Positions 8,435 through 15,922 of a stretch of 40,981 nucleotides of DNA are shown piece by piece. A program made the position numbers and the translations under genes. This DNA is from an uncultured Acidobacteriota bacterium. Lineage in GTDB: Bacteria; Acidobacteriota; Thermoanaerobaculia; Gp7-AA8. The DNA lies in NCBI GenBank assembly GCA_946887105.1, contig CAMPKJ010000012.1:1-40981 (forward strand). Reading direction: 5' to 3'. Under the pieces are notes generated by a model, which made no database searches, was not told the origin of the DNA, and saw only the letters and a program-made list of their open reading frames with translations. Position 1 is the stretch's first letter. Every line of letters starts with the position of its first letter.

Positions 8435-9282
8435 CGCGGCTACGGATCGGAACGCGCGGCAGCCAGCTCGCGCTCTGGCAGGCCAGCGAGGTGCAGCGGC
8501 GCCTGGCGCTGGCCGGTCACGAGGCGGAGATCGCCATCGTGAAGACTACCGGCGACAAGCGCCAGGACGTTTCGCTCGCGGCCATCGGCGGCAAGGGTCT
8601 GTTCATCAAGGAGCTCGAGGAAGCGCTCGAGCGCCAGGAAATCGACGTCGCCGTGCACAGTCTCAAGGATGTGCCGTCGCTGATCCCGGAGCACTTCACG
8701 CTGGCCGCGTTCCTCGAGCGCGCCGATCCGCGTGACGCGTGGGTGCACGTCGACGGCCGGCCGATCGAGGACATGCCCGACGCTGCGATCATCGGCACGA
8801 GCGCTCCCCGCCGCCGTGCGCAGCTGGCGCGCCTCTTTCCGCACCTGCGCGCCGCCGAGATCCGCGGCAACGTCGACACGCGCCTGCGCAAGGCGCGCGA
8901 CGGCGAGTACGCGGGCCTCGTGCTCGCCGCCGCCGGCCTCACGCGTCTCGGGCGCGCGCGGGAGATCACGTCGTATTTTTCGATCGACGAGATGATCCCC
9001 GCCGCCGGCCAGGGCATCGTCGCCATCGAATGTCTCGCATCCAACCAGCTTGCAGGAGAAGCCGTGCGCGCGATCAATCACGAAGAGAGTGAGCGCGCGG
9101 CGCTCAACGAGCGCGCGCTGCTGCAGAAGTTCGGCACGCGGCTCGACTGCTACTCGGCCGTCGCCGCGCACTGGTCGTCCGGCGAGCTGCGCGCGTTCGT
9201 GGCCGGCATCCGCGCGCGCGGCACGAACGTCGACGATGTCTACCGGCAGCTCATCGAACGAGGTGCGGAGCGTCTGCTGTGA
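8431..9282 (+). CDS. hemC: Porphobilinogen deaminase (hydroxymethylbilane synthase)
   Basis: A 283-residue enzyme that polymerises four porphobilinogens to hydroxymethylbilane. It shows IGTRGSQLALWQA, TTGDKRQD, GGKGLFIKELEEAL, DVAVHSLKDVP, GTSAPRRRAQL and RGNVDTRLRK. The C-terminal cofactor loop is unusual. Instead of the common EGGCQVPIGAY-type sequence it reads KFGTRLDCYSAVAAHW, with two extra residues before the cysteine and no glycine pair. The Cys that would hold the dipyrromethane cofactor is still present, so I expect an active enzyme. The protein is about 20-30 residues shorter than typical. It is coupled to hemA by ATGA and is separated from cobA-hemD by a palindromic repeat. Confidence 0.95.
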   Translation: MTRLRIGTRGSQLALWQASEVQRRLALAGHEAEIAIVKTTGDKRQDVSLAAIGGKGLFIKELEEALERQEIDVAVHSLKDVPSLIPEHFTLAAFLERADPRDAWVHVDGRPIEDMPDAAIIGTSAPRRRAQLARLFPHLRAAEIRGNVDTRLRKARDGEYAGLVLAAAGLTRLGRAREITSYFSIDEMIPAAGQGIVAIECLASNQLAGEAVRAINHEESERAALNERALLQKFGTRLDCYSAVAAHWSSGELRAFVAGIRARGTNVDDVYRQLIERGAERLL

Positions 9283-9293
9283 CCCGGTCCGTT

Positions 9294-9399
9294 TGTCATC
9301 CCGAGCGTCGAGCGAGGGACCTGAGCGGCCGGGCGGCACCAAACCTGCGCCTCGCACCGCCCTTCCCGCCGGGTCCCTCGACTGACGCTCGGGATGACA
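9294..9399. repeat. Palindromic repeat family A, copy 1 (between hemC and cobA-hemD)
   Basis: A 106-bp imperfect palindrome. The left end reads TGTCATCCCGAGCGTCGAG and the right end is its near reverse complement, ending CGCTCGGGATGACA. The internal AGGGACCT/GGGTCCCTCG also pair. A second copy lies at 15288-15390 inside a coding sequence. It is a non-coding, REP-like dispersed element. It interrupts an otherwise tightly packed hem operon, and its hairpin could affect mRNA processing between hemC and cobA-hemD. Confidence 0.85.
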
Positions 9400-9415
9400 G
9401 ATCGGAGAGATCCCA

Positions 9416-10915
9416 TTGATTGGTAAGGTCTATCTGGTCGGCGCGGGACCGGGCGATGCGCGCCTGCTGACGCTGCGTGCGGCGGAGCTGATCGCCGGCG
9501 CCGACGTCGTCGCGCTCGATGCGCTGGTCTCGAACGACATCGCGGCGATGATTCCGAAACGCGCGCAGGTCGTGTACGTCGGCAAACGCGCCGGCGCACA
9601 TGCGCTGCCGCAGGACCAGATCAACCAGCTGCTCATCGCTGAAGCAAAGCACGGCAAACGCGTGGTGCGATTGAAGGGTGGCGATCCGTTCGTGTTCGGC
9701 CGCGGCGGCGAGGAAGCGGAGGAGCTGGTGGCCGCCGGGGTTCCGTTCGAGATCGTGCCCGGGATCTCGTCCGCGATCGCAGGCCCCGGCTACGCCGGCA
9801 TTCCGGTCACGCATCGCGACTACTCGACCTCCGTCACGCTCGTGACCGGACACGAGGCCGACTCCGGCTCGACCGGCATTCAGTGGGCCGCACTGGCACA
9901 GCTCGACGGCACCATCGTCTTCATGATGGGCTTCGCGAACCTCGGCGCGATCGTCCGCAATCTGACCGCGCACGGCATGCCGGCAACGCGCGGCTGCGCC
10001 GTGATCTCGAAGGCCACGCGCGCCGATCAGCGCACCGTTTCGGGGACGCTCGCGGACATCGAATCGCGCGTCGCGGCGGAGCAGCTCGAGACGCCCGCGC
10101 TGATCGTGGTCGGCGACGTCGTCAAGCTGCGCGACAGCATCGACTGGTTCGAAACACGCCCGCTCTTCGGCCAGCGCATCGTCGTCACCCGCGCGCGCGA
10201 ACAAGCCTCGGAATTGAAGCGGCTGCTCGAAGACTCCGGCGCGCAGGTGCTGCAGTTCCCGACCATCGAGATCGCGCCGCCGGCCTCATACGACTCGCTC
10301 GACCGCGCCATCGATGGCCGGTACGACTGGCTGGTGTTCACGTCGGCGAATGGCGTGGCGTTCTTCTTCGAGCGGCTGTTCGCGAAAGGAAAAGACGTGC
10401 GCGCGTTGGCCGGAACGAAGATCGCGGCGGTCGGACAAACGACGGCCGCGGACTTGCGCGCGCGCGGGATCGCTCCCGACGTCGTGCCGCAGCGTTTCAT
10501 CTCCACCGAGCTCCTTCCGCTGCTCGCCGAAGACCAGCGCGGCGTGCGCACCGCCGTCATCCGCGCCGAATCCGGCAGCGACGAGTTGCTCCACGAGTTG
10601 CGCCGGCGCGGAGGTGAAGTCGATCTCGCGATCGCCTATCGCAACATCACCGGCGGCGTCGATCTCGACGCGCTGCGTGCGCTCATCGCAGACGACGCCA
10701 TCGACGCCGTGACGTTCACCAGCGCCTCCACCGTCGACAACTTTTTCGCCAGGCTCACTCCCGGCGAACGCACGCGCGTCCTGCAACACGCCACCATCGC
10801 GTCGATCGGCGACGCCACCAGCGCCGCGATCCGCAGGTTCGGCAAAGAGCCCGACGTGGTCGCGAAAAACGCCACGATCCAGGACCTGCACGACGCGCTC
10901 GTCGCACGCTCATGA
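9416..10915 (+). CDS. cobA-hemD: Fused uroporphyrinogen-III C-methyltransferase and uroporphyrinogen-III synthase
   Basis: A 499-residue fusion. Residues 1 to about 235 are SUMT (CobA), which methylates uroporphyrinogen III at C2 and C7 to precorrin-2: VYLVGAGPGDARLLTLRA, YVGKRAG, RLKGGDPFVFGRGGEE and VPGISSAIAGPGYAGIPVTHR. Residues about 240-499 are HemD, which cyclises hydroxymethylbilane: LFGQRIVVTRAREQASEL, DWLVFTSANGVAFF, AAVGQTTAADLRARG and VTFTSASTVDNFF. The fusion makes the branch-point substrate and can divert it to siroheme or corrinoids. The start is TTG 9416, preceded by GGAGAG at 9404-9409, and no ATG fits better. Its TGA overlaps the next ATG (10912-10915). Confidence 0.95.
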   Translation: MIGKVYLVGAGPGDARLLTLRAAELIAGADVVALDALVSNDIAAMIPKRAQVVYVGKRAGAHALPQDQINQLLIAEAKHGKRVVRLKGGDPFVFGRGGEEAEELVAAGVPFEIVPGISSAIAGPGYAGIPVTHRDYSTSVTLVTGHEADSGSTGIQWAALAQLDGTIVFMMGFANLGAIVRNLTAHGMPATRGCAVISKATRADQRTVSGTLADIESRVAAEQLETPALIVVGDVVKLRDSIDWFETRPLFGQRIVVTRAREQASELKRLLEDSGAQVLQFPTIEIAPPASYDSLDRAIDGRYDWLVFTSANGVAFFFERLFAKGKDVRALAGTKIAAVGQTTAADLRARGIAPDVVPQRFISTELLPLLAEDQRGVRTAVIRAESGSDELLHELRRRGGEVDLAIAYRNITGGVDLDALRALIADDAIDAVTFTSASTVDNFFARLTPGERTRVLQHATIASIGDATSAAIRRFGKEPDVVAKNATIQDLHDALVARS

Positions 10916-12096
10916 CGGTCTGGAACGACGCCGCCTACACCGAGCGTCTCGCGCACGCGAACTGGATGGCCAACACCGCGGTGCTGATGCACCTGAACGA
11001 GCGGGCCACCGGCGATCCCGCGCGCGACTGGCTTTCGTCGTGGGCGCATCGCTGGTTCGCGGGCCAGGACCTGCGCGTGCTGGTGCTCGGGTGCGGCGAG
11101 GGTTGGCTGGAGCGGGCGATCGCAGAATGGCCGTTCGTGGCGCGGATCGACGCCGTCGACTTCGCGGCGGACGCGGTGGCGCGGGCGCGGGAGCTGGGAT
11201 GCGACATCCCCAAGATCGAGTACGGCGTCGTCGATCTCGAGCGCGATGAGCTGCCGCGCGATGCGTACGACGTGGTGATCGCGCACTCGGTGCTGCATCA
11301 CGTCGATAACCTCGAACATGCGTACGCGCAGATCGAGCGCTGCATGCGGCCGGATGCGACGTTGATCGTCAATGAGTACGCCGGGCCGAATCGCTTTCAG
11401 TACAGCGATGACGTCTCGGCGATGATCGACGCGTTGCTGCGCGCGTTGCCGGAGGAGTTGCGGCGTCCTTACGATTCGCGCGCGCGGCCGTCGGTCGAAG
11501 AGATGATCGCGAATGATCCGACCGAGGCGGTGCGGGCGGAGGAACTGGTGGCGTGGACGGAGCGGGTGTTCGATGTGCGCGAGCGGAAGAACATCGGCGG
11601 CACGATCCTGCAGCACCTGCTGTACGACATCGTGCAGAACTTCCGCTTCGACGTTCCGCGCGAGCGCTCCCTGCTGCAGATGCTGTGCGCGATCGAGGCG
11701 ATGCTCGTCGACAGCGGGCGGATTCCGTGCGATTTCGTGCTGATGGCGGCGCGCAAGAAGGGCTCGCGCGTGAACGCCGTGAGCCGCGCGTTGCCGCCGC
11801 GGACGGACGCTGCGAATGATGTGGAAGGCGATCCGTTGGCGGGATCCAGAACCGTTCGCTGCGAACCACGCAATCCAAACCCGCTGACGCACCATCATCT
11901 GCGTCTGCTTCGCCTCGCGCTGCTGTCGCAACAGCAGACGCGCGCGAATCTCTTCGAGGAGAGCGCATGGTATTCGTGGCGCGAGCGGTTTCGCGCCCGC
12001 CGATGCGATCCGTTCGACTGGCTGCTCGCGCGTGCGCCGGACGATCCCGCCGTCCGAAGCCTGCTGGAGACCGCTGCTACACTCGCCCGCGCGTGA
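10912..12096 (+). CDS. Class I SAM-dependent methyltransferase
   Basis: A 394-residue protein whose first ~250 residues form a Rossmann-type methyltransferase. Motif I is VLVLGCGEGWLERAIAEW, the acidic post-I residue is in DAVDFAADAV, and motif IV/V is YDVVIAHSVLHHVDNLEHAY, followed by MRPDATLIVNEYAGPNRFQ. The substrate is unknown. The last ~110 residues are a charged, His/Arg-rich extension with no recognised domain. This stretch includes a GTTCGCTGCGAAC hairpin (11854-11866) that loosely resembles half of repeat family C. ATGA links it to cobA-hemD and GTGA to the following membrane protein, so it is made together with both. Its placement suggests either a tetrapyrrole-related substrate or a shared envelope glycan/lipid pathway; the sequence does not decide. 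Confidence 0.85.
   Translation: MTVWNDAAYTERLAHANWMANTAVLMHLNERATGDPARDWLSSWAHRWFAGQDLRVLVLGCGEGWLERAIAEWPFVARIDAVDFAADAVARARELGCDIPKIEYGVVDLERDELPRDAYDVVIAHSVLHHVDNLEHAYAQIERCMRPDATLIVNEYAGPNRFQYSDDVSAMIDALLRALPEELRRPYDSRARPSVEEMIANDPTEAVRAEELVAWTERVFDVRERKNIGGTILQHLLYDIVQNFRFDVPRERSLLQMLCAIEAMLVDSGRIPCDFVLMAARKKGSRVNAVSRALPPRTDAANDVEGDPLAGSRTVRCEPRNPNPLTHHHLRLLRLALLSQQQTRANLFEESAWYSWRERFRARRCDPFDWLLARAPDDPAVRSLLETAATLARA
11854..11866. repeat. Small hairpin inside the methyltransferase gene
   Basis: GTTCGCTGCGAAC is a perfect short palindrome flanked on the right by CACGCAATCCAAA. Its reverse complement begins TTTGGATTGCG, like the left edge of the family C copy at 17035. It may be a diverged half-element absorbed into the reading frame. 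The match is short, so this is weak. Confidence 0.3.
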
Positions 12097-15000
12097 GCGA
12101 GGCACCGCACAGGCTCTATGAGCGCATTTCGGGCGCGCTGGTCTGGATGGCCGCGTTCTGCCTCGCGGCCGGCGTTTTTCTCTCGATCACGCTGCTGTTC
12201 AAGTCCTTTCCGCCGACTTCGCCCGTGGCCATCGGCGCGGTCACGATCGCGCGCTATTCGAAGCTGCGCGATTACGTCAGCGCCGCGCTGTTTTTCGCAC
12301 TCGTCCCGCCGCTCACGGTCTGGCTGCATCACATCCTCGGCCGCGCCGCGCGGAAGCTGCAGACCGTCAGCGAGCGCGTGCTCTTCACCGTCCCGTATCT
12401 GCTCGCGCCGCTCTTCTATCTGACCACCGGCAAGGCCGGCTGGATCCTGTTGCTGCCGATCGCGCTGTCGCTGACCGGCCCACGCGCGCTGACGTTCACG
12501 AGGCGCCATCGCTGGATTCGCGATCTCTTCCGGCCGGAGCTCGGCCCGTATCACGCGCTGCTGTTCAGCGAGGCGCTGGCGTGGTTGTTCTACCGCTATC
12601 TCGTCACCGGACGGCGCATCGCGCACATCCCCACGTTGTTTCTCGAAGTGGTCTTCGTGGCGATGTTTCTGGCGATTTTCTGGGGTGCCGCGATCCTGAT
12701 CGCGCGGACGTATGAGCTGCAGTTCAGCGGCCGCGCGGAGGACATGTTCCGGCGCATCACCATCGCGGCGTTGCCGCTGGTGCTGCTGCCCTTCCTCGCC
12801 GCGATCTGGGTGCCGCTGCCTCGTCCGCGCCTGATCAACGTCATCGCGCTGTTGCTGATCGCGCTGCTCGCGTTGCGCATCCGCAAACCGCTGTCGCCGG
12901 GCGCGGCGTGGAAGCTGGCCACGTATCTGATCATCCCGGCGCTCATCTATCTCTTCAGCTACGCGTCGACCGCGCAGCTCTCGCAGTGGATCGATCTCTT
13001 CCATCGCGGCGAGTCGATCGGACCGGCGTCCGATTACCTGCGCGGCAAGGTGCCGTTCCGCGATGTCTTCGCGCTGCACGGCATGCTCGAAGACGGGCAG
13101 CTCGATGCGTGGCTGATGCAGCTCTTCGGCCGTTCGCTCGAGGTGGCGGTCACGCGCACGGTCATCCTCGGCTCGTTTCTCGGCGTCGCGATCTGGTTCC
13201 TCGGCGTGGCCGTCTTCCGCTCCGTGCCGCTGGCGTTGCTGTGCGTGGCGATGGGCTCGTGGACCACCGCCGAGAACAACCGCACGCTCTTCCAGGTGGC
13301 CGCGGTGGCGCTGTTCTGGCACGCGCTGCAGCGGCGCAGCCGGGTCGCGGCGGTGCTGAGCGGCGCGTTCGCGGGCGTGGCGCTGTTCTTCAGTTATGAG
13401 ATCGGTCTTTACACGATCGCAGGCGCGCTGGCGGCGTCGCTGCTGCTCTGGATCGCATCGCGGCGCGTGACCTGGGACGGACTCGCGCCCGCGCAGGCGG
13501 CGGTCTTCTTCCTCCTCGGCACCGCGCTCGGTGCCGCACCGTTTGCGATCTTTCTCGCGATGCACGGCGCGCTCGACGATTTCATCGTCACGTCGTTCGT
13601 GACCATCCCGGGCATCATCGATGCGGTGTGGTCGCTGCCCTTCCCCGACCTCGTGTCGACATTCCGCAGGAACCTCAACCTGCACACGCTCGCCGACTTC
13701 GTGCTGTGGGAGAAGTTCCATCTGATCGTCAGCCCGCTCACGATCGCCGTGGCCGCGATCTACTCGATCGACCGCTGGCTGCGCCGCCGCACCGACATGT
13801 TCGATTTCGCGCTGCTGGTGCTGACCGTCTTCGCGGCGGTGGCGCAACGAACCGCGTTCGGCCGCGCGTCCTTCACCCATCAATACTTCGCCGCGTTTCT
13901 GATCGGACCGCTGCTGGTGCTGCTCGCGGTGCTGGTCGTGCGCATGCTGCGCGAGACCTGGCGCGGCGGCGGCGAAGGCACACGCGCGTTCGTGGTTGCG
14001 ATCGCGGTGGCGGTCGTGCCGGTGATCGCGGTGCTGTTCTGGATTCCCGACCTCGTGAACGGACGGCTGCACGAGTTCATCCGCTACTCCGGCCGCGTGC
14101 TGCGCGTCGACCGCGAGCCGCATGCCGAGGAGGTGCAGTGGCGGATCACGGACGTGACGCGGAACATTCGCGAGCTCACGCGCAGCGGCGAGCCGATCTT
14201 CGACTTCTCCAATCAACCGGCGTTCTACTTCTTTGCCGATCGCCCGAACCCGACCCGCTTCTACCAGATCCCGATCCTCTCGCCGCGTGCGTTTCAGGCG
14301 GAGACGATTCAGGCGCTCGAGCGAGCGCGGCCGAAGGTCGTGATCCGCCGCTCGCCGGAGCTCTTCGATCAGTTCGACGGCGTGACGAACGACCTGCGCG
14401 CGCAGGCGGTGTCGGCGTATCTCGACGACACGTATCACTTCTACCGCTCCGTGCGCGGCGTCGAGCTGTGGACGCGGCGTCGCGATGCGCGTCCGCGCGC
14501 GCTGAACGAGTACCTGCGCAGGATCCGCCTGCCCGCGCAGGAGGAGCTGGTCAACAGTCGCCTCGAACGAATGGTCTTCCCCGCCGTCGGCACCGTTTAC
14601 GGGATGAACGGCGCGTTCTGGCAATCGGACCTGACGCTGCACAATCCCTATCGCGATCCGCTGCGCCTGGCACTGCGCTACGTGACCGGCGAGCGCGGGA
14701 CGGACCGCCGGTTGACGCTCGCGCCGCGGCAGACGCTGCGCTGGGAGAACGTGATCCGTACGCTCTTCGCGAACGAGAACAGCCTGGGCACGTTGTGGGT
14801 CGAGCACCGCGAGGGCCGCGCGCCGGTGGCGGTGGTCAAGACCTCCGACGTCGCGCATCAGGCCAGTGCGTCCGTCGAAGAACCGCTCACGCGCCGCGAC
14901 GCCGCGACCGCGTCGACCGAGAGCGCGGAGCTGGCCATCGTCGGCATCCCGTCGCCGCCGTCGTCGCCGCTGGAGCCGCGGCGCGTGAACGTCGGCGTGG

Positions 15001-15266
15001 TGAATATCGGCACGATCCCGGCGACGTTCCGCGTCTCCGCGCGCACGCGCAGCGGCGCGTCCATCGGCGGCAGCGTCGAGTCGGGCGTGCCGGAGGATCA
15101 GGTCTGGCTGGTGAACGACATCGAGAAGGAGCTCGGCATCCGGCTCGACGAAACGATGACCGTGCGCGTGACGGTGATCGCCGGCACCGGCGTCGCGTTC
15201 GCGACCGTGGTCGAGTATGGCGGCGATTCCGAGTTCATCGCCGCCATTCCGGCGCAGCAGCAATGA
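12093..15266 (+). CDS. Large polytopic GT-C-like glycosyltransferase with an extracytoplasmic C-terminal beta domain
   Basis: A 1057-residue protein starting at GTG 12093 (GTGA overlap with the methyltransferase stop). Residues 1 to about 655 hold a dozen or more hydrophobic segments. The long first half includes the extracytoplasmic loop SDYLRGKVPFRDVFALHG, the kind of loop seen in polyprenyl-phosphate-sugar-dependent GT-C (PMT/GT39-like) enzymes. Residues ~655-800 are a soluble domain. From ~820 to the end is a Ser/Thr/Pro-containing, beta-rich segment with VFPAVGTVYGMNGAFWQSD, LHNPYRDPLRLALRYV and LAPRQTLRWENV. This resembles extracellular repeat domains of secreted Acidobacteriota proteins. 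A likely role is transfer of a lipid-linked sugar outside the membrane. No catalytic Asp can be assigned with confidence. The ATGA overlap at 15263 couples it to the PPTase. Confidence 0.75.
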   Translation: MSEAPHRLYERISGALVWMAAFCLAAGVFLSITLLFKSFPPTSPVAIGAVTIARYSKLRDYVSAALFFALVPPLTVWLHHILGRAARKLQTVSERVLFTVPYLLAPLFYLTTGKAGWILLLPIALSLTGPRALTFTRRHRWIRDLFRPELGPYHALLFSEALAWLFYRYLVTGRRIAHIPTLFLEVVFVAMFLAIFWGAAILIARTYELQFSGRAEDMFRRITIAALPLVLLPFLAAIWVPLPRPRLINVIALLLIALLALRIRKPLSPGAAWKLATYLIIPALIYLFSYASTAQLSQWIDLFHRGESIGPASDYLRGKVPFRDVFALHGMLEDGQLDAWLMQLFGRSLEVAVTRTVILGSFLGVAIWFLGVAVFRSVPLALLCVAMGSWTTAENNRTLFQVAAVALFWHALQRRSRVAAVLSGAFAGVALFFSYEIGLYTIAGALAASLLLWIASRRVTWDGLAPAQAAVFFLLGTALGAAPFAIFLAMHGALDDFIVTSFVTIPGIIDAVWSLPFPDLVSTFRRNLNLHTLADFVLWEKFHLIVSPLTIAVAAIYSIDRWLRRRTDMFDFALLVLTVFAAVAQRTAFGRASFTHQYFAAFLIGPLLVLLAVLVVRMLRETWRGGGEGTRAFVVAIAVAVVPVIAVLFWIPDLVNGRLHEFIRYSGRVLRVDREPHAEEVQWRITDVTRNIRELTRSGEPIFDFSNQPAFYFFADRPNPTRFYQIPILSPRAFQAETIQALERARPKVVIRRSPELFDQFDGVTNDLRAQAVSAYLDDTYHFYRSVRGVELWTRRRDARPRALNEYLRRIRLPAQEELVNSRLERMVFPAVGTVYGMNGAFWQSDLTLHNPYRDPLRLALRYVTGERGTDRRLTLAPRQTLRWENVIRTLFANENSLGTLWVEHREGRAPVAVVKTSDVAHQASASVEEPLTRRDAATASTESAELAIVGIPSPPSSPLEPRRVNVGVVNIGTIPATFRVSARTRSGASIGGSVESGVPEDQVWLVNDIEKELGIRLDETMTVRVTVIAGTGVAFATVVEYGGDSEFIAAIPAQQQ

Positions 15267-15922
15267 AGCGCTTTCTGATCATCGCGGGTCATCCCGAGCG
15301 TGAGTCGAGCGACCTGGGCGGAGGGCGGCGACTTGCTCATGCCTCGTGCCACACATCCTCCCAGGTCCCTCGACTCACGCTCGGGATGACGGAGGCGTTC
15401 ACGGACGCAGAGCTCGCGATCGCGAATGCGTTCAAGCTCGCCTCACGCCGCGAGGAGTGGCTGCACAGCCGCCTGGCCGCGAAACAGCTGGCCGTCGAGC
15501 TCGGACTCGCAGACGATCCGCGCTCCATCACGATCGACCGGCCGTTCCTGATCGTCGACGGCGCGCGTACGGACTGGTACGTCTCGCTCACGCACTCGGG
15601 TGTCTACGCGGGCGCGGCCATCGACCGCGCGCCGGTCGGCATCGACGTGCAGGTGGTGCGCGAGCTCGATGAGCGCGGGGCGCATCTGTTTCTCTCGCCC
15701 GAGGAAACCGATCAGATGAAGGGCTGCACGCTTCCGCATCGCATCCTGCACTTCTGGTGTGCGAAGGAAGCGGCGTGGAAGCAGCGGCTGGGCGCGATCG
15801 TCACGCTGCGGCAGGTTCCGTTGCAGCTCATCGAAGAGCGCGCGGACGGGTTGTCGTTCGATCGCGTGGAGACGTTCGCGGCCGGCGACCGCATCGCGGC
15901 GGTTACGCGCCCCACTTCCTGA
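15263..15922 (+). CDS. 4'-phosphopantetheinyl transferase superfamily protein with an in-frame repeat insertion
   Basis: A 219-residue Sfp-type protein that would transfer 4'-phosphopantetheine from CoA to a carrier-protein serine. It shows WYVSLTHSGVYAGAAI, VGIDVQVV and the helix FWCAKEAAWKQ with the metal-binding Glu. The middle metal position is Gln (GIDVQ) where most Sfp proteins have Glu. Residues ~10-43 (PERESSDLGGG...SQVPRLTLGMT) are the translation of palindromic repeat A, inserted between MKRFLIIA and EAFTDAELAIANAFKLASRR. The frame is intact through it. The ATG overlaps the previous TGA. The end overlaps the convergent TPR gene by 20 nt. No carrier-protein or polyketide/peptide synthase genes are in the window, so the target is unknown. 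Confidence 0.85.
   Translation: MKRFLIIAGHPERESSDLGGGRRLAHASCHTSSQVPRLTLGMTEAFTDAELAIANAFKLASRREEWLHSRLAAKQLAVELGLADDPRSITIDRPFLIVDGARTDWYVSLTHSGVYAGAAIDRAPVGIDVQVVRELDERGAHLFLSPEETDQMKGCTLPHRILHFWCAKEAAWKQRLGAIVTLRQVPLQLIEERADGLSFDRVETFAAGDRIAAVTRPTS
15288..15390. repeat. Palindromic repeat family A, copy 2 (inside the PPTase coding sequence)
   Basis: A 103-bp palindrome running from GTCATCCCGAGCGTGAGTCG to CGACTCACGCTCGGGATGAC, with AGCGACCTGGG/CCCAGGTCCCT pairing inside. It belongs to the same family as 9294-9399. GG flanks both ends. One GG plus 103 bp is 105 bp, exactly 35 codons, which explains how the frame survived. Confidence 0.9.

Noticed and set aside
11895..15263. A very long open frame (over 1100 codons) antisense to the membrane glycosyltransferase gene
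   Set aside because: It mirrors the codon structure of the real gene in a high-G+C sequence. Its product is low-complexity Arg/Ala/His/Asp-rich with no recognisable domain.
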